From Prolixibacteraceae bacterium (GTDB lineage: Bacteria > Bacteroidota > Bacteroidia > Bacteroidales > Prolixibacteraceae): a stretch of DNA of 5,876 nt. This document shows positions 1-5,876 of the stretch, piece by piece (positions within the stretch are counted from its first letter, which is position 1; each line of letters opens with the position of its first letter). Made by a program: the position numbers and the translations under genes. The stretch lies in assembly GCA_014380255.1 (NCBI GenBank), contig JACMKG010000321.1, positions 1 through 5,876 of the forward strand. Direction: 5' to 3'. Under the pieces are notes generated by a model. The model had not been told where the DNA came from, did not search any database, and worked only from the letters and a program-made list of their open reading frames with translations.

Positions 1-1133
1 GCCGTGACCCACTAAAAGCCACAGACGCGGCAGTGCGGTATTTAAGGGATTTGTACAACATTTACCACGACTGGCACCTGGTGATCGCCGCTTACAATTG
101 CGGCCCTGGAAACGTCAATAAAGCCATTAAACGCTCAGGCAATGCCAAGGATTACTGGAAAATATATTACAGCCTTCCCAAAGAAACGCGAGGTTATGTG
201 CCTGCTTTTATTGCAGCCAACTATGTGATGAACTTTTACCAGAGCCACAATATATTTCCCAAGTCCCCGGATTTTGCCATCATCACCGACACCCTGATGG
301 TGAAGGATTACCTTCATTTCAACCAAATCTCAGAAGTAATAGGCATCTCGGTAGACCAATTACGCAGCCTTAACCCGCAATACCTTCGCGACATCATACC
401 GGCAAGCAAAGCCAAAGCATACAGTCTTGTGCTGCCCCAGGAAGAGGTTTCTACTTATCTTGAAAATGAAAACAATATCCATGCACACCGCAGGATTGAA
501 TTCTTCCCTAACAACGAGATTGTCAATCCACAAACCAAGTATGCAAACTTTGAACCCACCGATATCAAAGGCCTCGATAAAATACATTACACGGTAAAAT
601 CAGGGGATAACCTGGGTACTATTTCCACCTGGTTCAGGGTTCCCATTTCAGATATCAAGTTCTGGAATAAGATGAAAAAGACTACGCTCAAAGCAGGACA
701 GAAGCTGGTTCTCTATGTTCCCGAAGGCCAAGGCGAACACTACAGCAAACTCAATAAGATGAGTTTCACGGAGAAACAACGATCGCTTAATAAAAAGCCG
801 GTAGCTGCTCCAACACCAAAACTGGCAAGCGTCCCTCAAACACCACAGGTAGAAACGGCTTCAGCAAACAATACCACAGAAACACCCGCCCCGGAAGCCG
901 AACAGACACTGGCTGTTAACAATGCCGTCAAAAAAGACAGCGTGGTTGAAAAGGCCCCTGTAACAAAGAAAAATCAGGAATTTGTATATTATACGGTTCG
1001 TAAAGGAGATAGTCTATGGTCTATCTCTCAGAAGTATCCTGGAGTGAGCAATACGCATCTCATGAAAATCAATAATATAAAAAGCCCGAAGAGCCTGAAA
1101 GTGGGGCAAAAGATAAAGATAAAGACTAAATAA
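1..1133 (+). CDS. mltD: MltD-like membrane-bound lytic murein transglycosylase with LysM domains, 3' part (5' end outside window)
   Basis: The reading frame is already open at base 3 (RDPLKATDAAVRYL...), so the gene starts upstream and the GTG at 33 is not its start. Residue numbers below count from that GTG. Residues 1-70 are the end of the transglycosylase SLT fold, with the family signature AAYNCGPGNVNKAI (19-32) and the segment PAFIAANYVMNFY (57-69). The catalytic glutamate lies upstream and is not visible. Residues ~85-135 look like a degenerate LysM. A clear LysM follows at ~184-229 (YTVKSGDNLGTIS) and another at ~317-364 (YTVRKGDSLWSIS), separated by an Ala/Pro/Thr/Lys-rich linker (~250-312). 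The family cleaves the MurNAc-GlcNAc bond of peptidoglycan, leaving 1,6-anhydroMurNAc, usually from the periplasmic side of the outer membrane. LysM repeats bind the glycan strand. The next gene starts 74 bp downstream with no obvious terminator between, so co-transcription is possible. The family is secure; the exact MltD subclass is inferred from domain order. Confidence 0.93.
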   Translation, partial: RDPLKATDAAVRYLRDLYNIYHDWHLVIAAYNCGPGNVNKAIKRSGNAKDYWKIYYSLPKETRGYVPAFIAANYVMNFYQSHNIFPKSPDFAIITDTLMVKDYLHFNQISEVIGISVDQLRSLNPQYLRDIIPASKAKAYSLVLPQEEVSTYLENENNIHAHRRIEFFPNNEIVNPQTKYANFEPTDIKGLDKIHYTVKSGDNLGTISTWFRVPISDIKFWNKMKKTTLKAGQKLVLYVPEGQGEHYSKLNKMSFTEKQRSLNKKPVAAPTPKLASVPQTPQVETASANNTTETPAPEAEQTLAVNNAVKKDSVVEKAPVTKKNQEFVYYTVRKGDSLWSISQKYPGVSNTHLMKINNIKSPKSLKVGQKIKIKTK

Positions 1134-1207
1134 AGCGCCAGGTTCTGCCCGCATAGTATTGTTCTGGTCGGATTGAATGATTAATAATCTTGAAATATTG
1201 AACAAGA

Positions 1208-3256
1208 ATGAGTTTTTTATACCCGGCATTTCTATTTGCTTTGGTGGCCTTGGCAATACCGGTCATTATCCACTTATTTAACTTCAGAAGATATAAAACG
1301 CTTTATTTCAGCAATGTTTCACTTCTTAAATTAATCAAGCAGGAATCCAGGAAGAAATCAAGGCTCAAACAGTTAATCATTTTGGCAGCGCGCCTGCTAG
1401 CCATTGCCTGCCTGGTATTTGCCTTTAGCCGCCCCTTTATTCCCTTACACGAGCGCACTTCCAGTGCAGCTCAGCAAATAGTATCTGTTTATATTGACAA
1501 CACCTTCAGCATGAAGAATGTGAATGAGGAAGGTCAGATTATAGAGCAGGCCAAGCAGAAAGCTATTGAAATCGTCCATTCATACCGACAGGGAACCCAG
1601 TTTATCCTTCTTACCAGTGATTTCCTGCCCCAGCATCAATTCATTCTAACCAAAGAACAATTCATACAGCAGGTGAGTGAGATCAAGGAAAGTGCCCGCT
1701 CTCCCAAATTCTCGGAAGTATATACCCAGGCAGTCAAATCAGTTTCAGCCAATACAAAAAAGGCAGACCGGATCATTTATTTCCTTTCCGATTTTCAGAA
1801 AAACAGCATGGACATGGAATCCATTAAGCCGGACTCAGCGGTCTGGTCTTATCTTTTGCCTTTTAAAGCCGACCGGATAAACAATCTGCTCATTGATTCC
1901 TGTTGGTTTGATGTGCCGGTGCGTAAGATCGGGCAGCAAGAAAAACTCCTGGTCCGCATGGTTAATCTCTCGGAGCAGTCTTACCAGAATATACCGGTAC
2001 GGCTTAACATCAACGATTCGCTGCGGTCAATTGCCAACATCAGCATTGCAGGCAAACAGGATACCACTATCGAGCTCAGCTATACCAATAACTCGGATGG
2101 CATCCAGCTCTGCCGGGTGGAACTCGACGACTACCCTATCATCTACGACAACGCGTGGTTTATGAGCTATAAAGTTAGGGGAACACTCAAGGCCCTTGGG
2201 ATATTCAACCCGTCAAACAACAGTTCAACCTACCTGAAAGCATTGTTCAGTGAAGATGACCTGGTGAGCTATGATGAATTTCCAGAGAATAACGTACAGA
2301 TTGCTCAGCTGAAAAATTACCAGTGTATCTTTATGCTGAACAATGAAAGAATCAGCTCAGGGCTGAAAAGTGAGCTTATCTCTTTTGTTGAACAGGGTGG
2401 ATCGCTGGTCCTTATCCCTAACCGGACCAATAACTTTGCCGACTACAATGCTCTGCTTGCCGGCCTGAATGGAAATACGGTTGCTTCCTACGACACTTCC
2501 AGGATGGGTATTTCAGAAGTAAACTATACCCACGCTTTATACAGCGAGGTATTCGAAAAGAAGGAGGTCCATGCTGATTTACCCCTCATCAAGGGATACT
2601 ACCGTTTCTCGGAACAGATAAGCAAGATCGAAAACTCATTGCTCAGGTTCAGGAACGGGAAAAATGCCCTTAGCACCTTTCGTTTTGGTAATGGCAACGT
2701 TTATTCCTTTGCTTTTGCCGTTGATAAAGACAACTTTAACTTTATAAGGCATCTAATCTTTGTACCTACATTCTACAACATGGTACTCAACAGTGAAGCC
2801 CCTCAGAAATATGTGTATTCCATTGAAAGCGATGAACCTGTTATCCTTGATCAGAGCCAGCTTTCTGAAGAGTTGAAACTCATTGACGACCAGACCAAAG
2901 AGGAGTTCAGGATATCAAGCCGGAACCTGGGCCTTGGCAGGAACCAGCTTATCATGGATGGGCTTATTCATAAAGCAGGCCATTACCTGGTGTATGATGA
3001 AAATGCGCCCATTCAGTCACTTTCGTATAACTTCCCCCGCAAAGAGTCAAATCCTGATTTCTTAAGTGAAGAGGAGGTTAACGATCAGATTAGTGTCAAT
3101 AACCTGGAACAGATGCAGCTGATTGATGCCAAAGAGGAGAATTTTAGTGAAGTACTGCAGGATCTGAATAATGGAAAACAACTGTGGAAACTCTTCATCT
3201 TCCTGTCCATTGCTTTTCTGCTGACTGAAATGTTGGTCATCCGCCTCTGGAAATAA
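1208..3256 (+). CDS. BatA-domain / VWA-like membrane protein with GATase1-like middle region
   Basis: This 682-residue protein opens with the BatA (aerotolerance regulator N-terminal) domain: membrane segment ~5-24, the conserved HLFNFRRYKTLYFSNVSLL stretch (22-40), a basic loop (K/R at 48-54), and a second membrane segment ~56-77. A VWA-like domain follows (~90-200). Its strand VSVYIDNTFSMK carries D97-x-T99-x-S101 where canonical MIDAS has DxSxS, and YFLSDFQ (191-197) sits where the distal MIDAS Asp is expected. Residues ~220-320 look like a beta-rich region. Residues ~325-405 (KALGIFNPS... YQCIFMLNN... FVEQGGSLVLIPN) resemble a GATase1-like fold, without a recognisable amidotransferase Cys-His-Glu set. 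A last membrane helix spans ~660-678. The start at 1208 is supported because the BatA domain begins at its first residues. The leader is A-rich (GAACAAGA) rather than a Shine-Dalgarno. The family is widespread in Bacteroidota but poorly characterised. An envelope role is inferred from topology; substrate and partners are unknown. Confidence 0.92.
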   Translation: MSFLYPAFLFALVALAIPVIIHLFNFRRYKTLYFSNVSLLKLIKQESRKKSRLKQLIILAARLLAIACLVFAFSRPFIPLHERTSSAAQQIVSVYIDNTFSMKNVNEEGQIIEQAKQKAIEIVHSYRQGTQFILLTSDFLPQHQFILTKEQFIQQVSEIKESARSPKFSEVYTQAVKSVSANTKKADRIIYFLSDFQKNSMDMESIKPDSAVWSYLLPFKADRINNLLIDSCWFDVPVRKIGQQEKLLVRMVNLSEQSYQNIPVRLNINDSLRSIANISIAGKQDTTIELSYTNNSDGIQLCRVELDDYPIIYDNAWFMSYKVRGTLKALGIFNPSNNSSTYLKALFSEDDLVSYDEFPENNVQIAQLKNYQCIFMLNNERISSGLKSELISFVEQGGSLVLIPNRTNNFADYNALLAGLNGNTVASYDTSRMGISEVNYTHALYSEVFEKKEVHADLPLIKGYYRFSEQISKIENSLLRFRNGKNALSTFRFGNGNVYSFAFAVDKDNFNFIRHLIFVPTFYNMVLNSEAPQKYVYSIESDEPVILDQSQLSEELKLIDDQTKEEFRISSRNLGLGRNQLIMDGLIHKAGHYLVYDENAPIQSLSYNFPRKESNPDFLSEEEVNDQISVNNLEQMQLIDAKEENFSEVLQDLNNGKQLWKLFIFLSIAFLLTEMLVIRLWK

Positions 3257-3272
3257 GGCTGTTATAAGCTTC

Positions 3273-3332
3273 ACGCTGGCAAGCCATTTCCTTTTCAACC
3301 CATCGGGAAGCTACTACTAAACGCTGGCAGGC
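3273..3332. repeat. Short direct repeat in the spacer before rocD
   Basis: The 12-mers at 3273-3284 (ACGCTGGCAAGC) and 3321-3332 (ACGCTGGCAGGC) match at 11 of 12 positions and lie 48 bp apart. CTGGCAA (3276-3282) is also the reverse complement of TTGCCAG at 3361-3367, which begins the near-palindrome GCCAGGCTGGC (3363-3373). The word GCTGGCAGG recurs exactly at 3323-3331 and 4763-4771, inside the repeat element downstream of rocD. This suggests a decayed member of the same intergenic repeat family, but words this short can also recur by chance. The rest of the 196-bp spacer (3257-3452) holds no coding frame I can support. Confidence 0.35.
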
Positions 3333-3392
3333 ATATCAAAAGAATCATGTTTTAAAATTATTGCCAGGCTGGCTTAAAGAAGATAAAAATCA

Positions 3393-3423
3393 TTTCTTAA
3401 TCAGATAAATATGCTTAATTCTG
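3393..3423 (+). promoter_or_regulatory. Weak candidate Bacteroidota-type promoter for rocD
   Basis: Bacteroidota primary promoters are described as a -33 TTTG element and a -7 TAnnTTTG element. Here TTTC (3393-3396) and TAATTCTG (3416-3423) are 19 bp apart, each with one mismatch to consensus, and the -7 element ends 29 bp before the rocD ATG. The position and spacing are plausible. In such an AT-rich stretch the match could be chance, so this is only a candidate. Confidence 0.22.
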
Positions 3424-3452
3424 TAGGACCGTAAACTATTAAATTTTAGCAT

Positions 3453-4676
3453 ATGAATGGATTAACTGCACAGGAATTTATGGACCGTGAAGCCCGTTTC
3501 GGAGCTCACAATTATCATCCGCTACCCGTAGTGCTGGAACGTGGCCAGGGAGTTTATGTATGGGATGTGGATGGAAAGAAGTACTTCGATTTTCTTTCCG
3601 CCTATTCAGCTGTCAACCAAGGTCATTGTCATCCTAAAATAGTAAAAGCCTTAACCGACCAGGCCCAAAAGCTGGCTCTTACCTCCAGGGCTTTCTACAA
3701 CAATGTACTGGGCGAATGGGAAGAATACATGACCAGCTTCTTTGGCTATGACAAGATGCTTCCCATGAATTCAGGGGCAGAGGCCGACGAGACGGCCCTA
3801 AAGCTAATTCGCAAATGGGCTTACAAAGTAAAAGGGGTACCAAAGACCGAAGCCAAAATCATTGTATGCAACGGCAACTTCCATGGCCGCACCATCACCA
3901 TTATCTCCATGTCATCAGATCCTGATTCTTACAACGATTACGGCCCTTATACGCCTGGATTCATTAACATACCTTACAATGATATAAAAGCACTGGAAAG
4001 AGCCCTGGAAGACCCCAATGTGGCCGGTTTCCTTGTTGAACCCATCCAGGCTGAAGCCGGGGTATATGTGCCCGAAGACGGATTCCTGCGCAAAGCCTTT
4101 GATTTGTGTAAAAAGCACAATGTACTGTTTGCTGCCGATGAAGTGCAGACAGGCTTAGGGCGTACGGGCAGGATGCTGGCCTGTGATCATGAGGAGGTAA
4201 GACCTGACATCTTAATCCTGGGTAAAGCCATTTCAGGAGGCATGCTCCCTGTTTCGTGTGTATTAGCCGATGATGAGATCATGCTTACCATCAAGCCCGG
4301 GGAACACGGATCCACATACGGAGGCAACCCTGTAGCTGCCAAGGTAGCCATTGCTGCCATGGAAGTGTTAAGGGAAGAAAACCTGGCTGACAATGCCGAA
4401 CGACTGGGTAAGATATTCAGGAAGAGATTAAAAGCAATTGATTCTGAGCTAATAGAGATAGTCAGAGGGAAAGGCTTGCTGAATGCGGTGGTTATAAAAT
4501 CGGTGGACGGCAAATCGGCATGGGATGTTTGTGTGGCCTTGAAAAACAATGGTCTGCTTGCCAAGCCAACCCATGAACACATCATCCGCTTTACACCTCC
4601 TCTGGTTATTACAGAGGAACAGCTTACTGAAGCGATCGAAATTATTGAAAAGACTTTTGAGGAATTAGGGGTTTAA
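3453..4676 (+). CDS. rocD: Ornithine--oxo-acid aminotransferase (ornithine delta-aminotransferase)
   Basis: This PLP enzyme moves the delta-amino group of ornithine to 2-oxoglutarate, giving glutamate-5-semialdehyde (which cyclises to pyrroline-5-carboxylate) and glutamate. It links arginine/ornithine breakdown to proline and glutamate and acts in the cytosol. The 407-residue protein is full length for the family and aligns by eye to human OAT with a constant offset of 34. That maps the active site as Y21 (human Y55), Y51 (Y85), R146 (R180), E196 (E230), E201 (E235), D229 (D263), the PLP-binding lysine K258 in LGKAISGG (K292), and R379 (R413). Y21, Y51, R146 and E201 are the ones that separate ornithine aminotransferase from related class III enzymes such as acetylornithine or GABA aminotransferases. 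[13 protein letters not shown] (281-293) and [14 protein letters not shown] (371-384) are also typical. One variation is EPIQAEAG (196-203), where most homologues I recall have Gly instead of A200. The ATG at 3453 gives the normal N-terminus; no clear Shine-Dalgarno precedes it. Spacers on both sides suggest a monocistronic unit. Confidence 0.97.
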   Translation: MNGLTAQEFMDREARFGAHNYHPLPVVLERGQGVYVWDVDGKKYFDFLSAYSAVNQGHCHPKIVKALTDQAQKLALTSRAFYNNVLGEWEEYMTSFFGYDKMLPMNSGAEADETALKLIRKWAYKVKGVPKTEAKIIVCNGNFHGRTITIISMSSDPDSYNDYGPYTPGFINIPYNDIKALERALEDPNVAGFLVEPIQAEAGVYVPEDGFLRKAFDLCKKHNVLFAADEVQTGLGRTGRMLACDHEEVRPDILILGKAISGGMLPVSCVLADDEIMLTIKPGEHGSTYGGNPVAAKVAIAAMEVLREENLADNAERLGKIFRKRLKAIDSELIEIVRGKGLLNAVVIKSVDGKSAWDVCVALKNNGLLAKPTHEHIIRFTPPLVITEEQLTEAIEIIEKTFEELGV

Positions 4677-4685
4677 TTATTAAAC
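4671..4685. other. 15-bp AT-rich perfect dyad over the rocD stop codon
   Basis: GTTTAAT (4671-4677) and ATTAAAC (4679-4685) are exact reverse complements around a single T at 4678. The rocD TAA (4674-4676) lies inside the left arm. With a one-base centre and an all A/T core it would make a weak RNA hairpin, so a terminator role is doubtful. It could be a protein-binding dyad or chance. It also adjoins the left end of the inverted-repeat element that begins at 4687. Confidence 0.3.
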
Positions 4686-4744
4686 TCAAGTTGCTACTTA
4701 CAGGAAACCGGTAATTTGAATAGACATAGTAAATAGCAAATCAT

Positions 4745-4771
4745 GGCTACTAGCTGCTGGCGGCTGGCAGG
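4745..4771 (+). repeat. Degenerate heptad block, forward orientation
   Basis: Successive 7-base units read GGCTACT (4745-4751), AGCTGCT (4752-4758), GGCGGCT (4759-4765) and a fading GGCAGGA (4766-4772). They follow a loose consensus RGCTRCT. The period of seven excludes codon repetition. The same unit opens the left end of the element as AGTTGCT (4689-4695). It forms the 5' block of the inverted-repeat element around it. Confidence 0.5.
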
Positions 4772-4818
4772 AAATGCTTCGATCACAGGCGGTATAAGAT
4801 GCCAGCGGTTGGGTTTTT

Positions 4819-4850
4819 GCCAGAGGCCAGAGGCCAGTAACTAGCAACTT
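4819..4850 (-). repeat. Degenerate heptad block, reverse orientation
   Basis: On the + strand the units are GCCAGAG (4819-4825), an exact second GCCAGAG (4826-4832), GCCAGTA (4833-4839), ACTAGCA (4840-4846) and the start of another, ACTT (4847-4850). On the minus strand they read AGTTGCT, AGTTACT, GGCCTCT, GGCCTCT, which is the same kind of unit as the forward block. The two blocks face each other and could pair in part as a long imperfect stem. Confidence 0.55.
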
Positions 4851-4876
4851 GAATTATTTAGATGAATGGTTAGCTT

Positions 4877-4926
4877 TGACGGCGGTCGGATGAACTAAAA
4901 AGCATCTTGTCGCCTTCATTTATTTT
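4877..4926 (+). terminator. Candidate intrinsic terminator or structured leader: hairpin plus T-rich tract
   Basis: Bases 4877-4892 pair with 4903-4918 across a 10-base loop (AACTAAAAAG). The stem has GGCG (4881-4884) with CGCC (4911-4914), GATG (4889-4892) with CATC (4903-4906), TGA (4877-4879) with TCA (4916-4918), three G-U wobbles (4885-4910, 4886-4909, 4888-4907) and two mismatches. The wobbles form only in + strand RNA, so the structure favours that strand. TTTATTTT follows at 4919-4926. The layout fits a Rho-independent terminator about 200 bp after rocD. It lies about 100 bp before the next ATG, so a leader element of the downstream gene is the alternative. Confidence 0.45.
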
Positions 4927-5022
4927 AATTTAGGTATCTTAGAGAAATTGAGGATAAATACTTACTCAGGAGAAACAACTTTTTCATAATATTAAGAATT
5001 ATAAAAAGAAGACTCATTATCC

Positions 5023-5876
5023 ATGCAAAGGAGAAGGCTAAAGATATTTAAAACAGTTGCAATCATTCTTTTAGGTGTGATCATAGGAATCATTGCGCTG
5101 CTCTATTTCCAGACTCAATCCTACCTCAATGAGAATCTGTCAGGCTATGTTGCAAAAAAATCAAAGGGGAAATATGAGTTAACTTTCAAAAATATTGAAA
5201 TTAACTTTAGTCAGTGGGGCTTCGAAATCAATGATGTCAACTTTCATCCTGCGGATTCGGTAATAAATACGGCGAATGATTCCATCACCGGCAAGCGGTT
5301 ATATACGTTTTCATCCCCTACCATTCAATTCAGCAAGATAAAGCTCCTTAAACTGATCCTAAGAAGCCAGCTTGAAATAGGAGAAATATTAATTAATCAA
5401 CCTGAATTAAAGATTCACGGCAAACATGCCTTGGATAAGAAGAACAATATAAGTACTGTTCTGCAGGAACTGAAGCCATTAGTTACCAAATCATTCAAAT
5501 ACATCAACATCCACAAGATCGAGTTGACCAATGCCAGCTTCGACTTTTACAATCTGTTGGGTGATACCCATAAATTGGCCAATGCTGAAAATATCACCAT
5601 CGGTATTCAGAATTTTTATACCGATTCACTGCTTCTTCCCGATCCAGAGAAACTGTTTAACGCCGATGATATCTACCTACGCATGCATGATTATCGTAAT
5701 GTATTGAAGGATAGTATCCATACCCTAACTGCTGAAACAATTACCTATTCACTGAAGAAATCTCAGATAGAGGCCAACAACCTGCAACTGAAGCCTGCAG
5801 ACCTTCGGGCATCCAGACATGCCAAATACTTTGTTTCCATACCCCGGGCGCTTGTTAAAAGCAGGCTTATTCATGA
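5023..5876 (+). CDS. AsmA-like single-pass membrane protein, N-terminal part (3' end outside window)
   Basis: The frame from the ATG at 5023 stays open for 284 codons to the window edge: MQRRRLKIFKTV..., ending ...VKSRLIH. A basic N-terminus (R3-R5, K7, K10) precedes a hydrophobic helix at ~11-28, giving an uncleaved membrane anchor with the rest probably on the periplasmic side. The next part alternates short beta-strand-like segments with the pattern seen in AsmA/DUF748-like proteins: YELTFKNIEINFSQWGFEINDVNF (51-74, split here only by family pattern), then PTIQFSKIKLLKLILRSQ (99-116), LEIGEILINQPELKIHG (117-133) and YINIHKIELTNASFDFYN (160-177). The order 'membrane helix, then basal strand, then I.I..P.L.I' is typical of that superfamily, which acts at the inner membrane in envelope or lipid homeostasis. 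No catalytic motif is visible. The start is the first in-frame ATG and places the anchor correctly; the leader is A-rich with no clear Shine-Dalgarno. Coding status is strong, family placement moderate, function unknown. Confidence 0.85.
   Translation, partial: MQRRRLKIFKTVAIILLGVIIGIIALLYFQTQSYLNENLSGYVAKKSKGKYELTFKNIEINFSQWGFEINDVNFHPADSVINTANDSITGKRLYTFSSPTIQFSKIKLLKLILRSQLEIGEILINQPELKIHGKHALDKKNNISTVLQELKPLVTKSFKYINIHKIELTNASFDFYNLLGDTHKLANAENITIGIQNFYTDSLLLPDPEKLFNADDIYLRMHDYRNVLKDSIHTLTAETITYSLKKSQIEANNLQLKPADLRASRHAKYFVSIPRALVKSRLIH

Larger units (their letters stand above)
4687..4851. repeat. MITE-like 165-bp intergenic element with inverted ends and 7-base repeat units
   Basis: The left end CAAGTTGCTACTTACAGG (4687-4704) matches the reverse complement of the right end CCAGTAACTAGCAACTTG (4834-4851) at 16 of 18 positions. 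Allowing four more bases outward (4683 and 4855) gives 19 of 22. The heptamer AATTATT occurs at 4675-4681 and directly after the right end at 4852-4858, possibly a target-site duplication, though AT-rich and offset by five bases on the left. Inside are two blocks of 7-base units in opposite orientation, and an exact 7-bp inverted pair GCTGGCA (4763-4769) / TGCCAGC (4800-4806). There is no open frame, so any movement would depend on an enzyme encoded elsewhere. A decayed palindromic intergenic repeat of REP/BIME style is an equally good reading. Confidence 0.5.

Noticed and set aside
33..35. GTG at 33 as the start of the transglycosylase gene
   Set aside because: The frame is open upstream to base 3 and encodes conserved family sequence (RDPLKATDAA), so this GTG is an internal valine codon.
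1185..1192. TAATCTTG as a -7 element for the BatA-domain gene
   Set aside because: One mismatch to TAnnTTTG, but only 15 bases from the ATG, and the nearest upstream TTG (1159-1161) is 23 bp away, outside normal spacing.
1677..2165. Two further + strand frames inside the BatA-domain gene
   Set aside because: Both are out of frame with a well-supported gene; their translations are low-quality, rich in Ser/Arg, without domain features.
3374..3400. AT-rich imperfect hairpin before rocD as a riboswitch or attenuator
   Set aside because: The stem needs two bulges and is almost all A-U with an AAAA loop; this is expected by chance in such a spacer.
4187..4585. 132-codon open frame on the minus strand inside rocD
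   Set aside because: It is fully overlapped by a strongly conserved gene and its translation shows no recognisable domain; it is a shadow of rocD codon structure.
4687..4851. CRISPR array
   Set aside because: The units are seven bases, back to back and in both orientations, with no unique spacers of regular length and no cas genes in view.
4907..4933. TTG plus TAATTTAG as a promoter for the AsmA-like gene
   Set aside because: The spacer is 16 bp, shorter than expected, the -7 element has a mismatch, and both parts lie in the hairpin and its T tract, which explains them better.
1..5876. A dedicated multi-gene system joining all four genes
   Set aside because: The gene functions are ordinary envelope and amino-acid metabolism roles, rocD is isolated by spacers, and no shared regulatory motif links the genes.

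Overview
The window looks like chromosomal DNA from a member of the Bacteroidota, probably Bacteroidales/Marinilabiliales-like. The reasons are an MltD-type transglycosylase with LysM repeats in the Bacteroidota style, a BatA-domain membrane protein of a type common in that phylum, A-rich leaders without clear Shine-Dalgarno sequences, and AT-rich spacers. The taxonomic placement is inference from protein style only. All four genes lie on the + strand. Two are complete and two are cut by the window edges.

Layout. Positions 1-1133 hold the C-terminal part of a murein lytic transglycosylase with LysM peptidoglycan-binding domains. After a 74-bp gap, 1208-3256 encodes a 682-residue protein with a BatA N-terminal double-membrane-segment domain, a VWA-like domain with an atypical MIDAS motif, a GATase1-like middle region and a C-terminal membrane anchor. 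A 196-bp spacer (3257-3452) with a short direct repeat precedes rocD (3453-4676), an ornithine aminotransferase in which every catalytic position I can map to the human enzyme is retained. A 346-bp spacer (4677-5022) has no gene but is rich in structure. It holds a small dyad on the rocD stop codon, a 165-bp element with inverted ends built from degenerate 7-base units, and a strong hairpin followed by a T-rich run. From 5023 to the end lies the N-terminal part of a membrane-anchored protein that resembles the AsmA-like family of Bacteroidota.

How the genes relate. Three of the four products belong to the cell envelope: a wall-cleaving enzyme, an inner-membrane VWA-type protein and a single-pass AsmA-like protein. 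The fourth, rocD, is amino-acid metabolism. The first two genes could share a transcript. rocD seems separate, with its own spacer on both sides, and nothing shows that the four form one dedicated system. I see no defence, mobile-gene or biosynthetic cluster. The least ordinary part of the window is non-coding: the MITE-like, heptad-built inverted-repeat element and the hairpin downstream of rocD.
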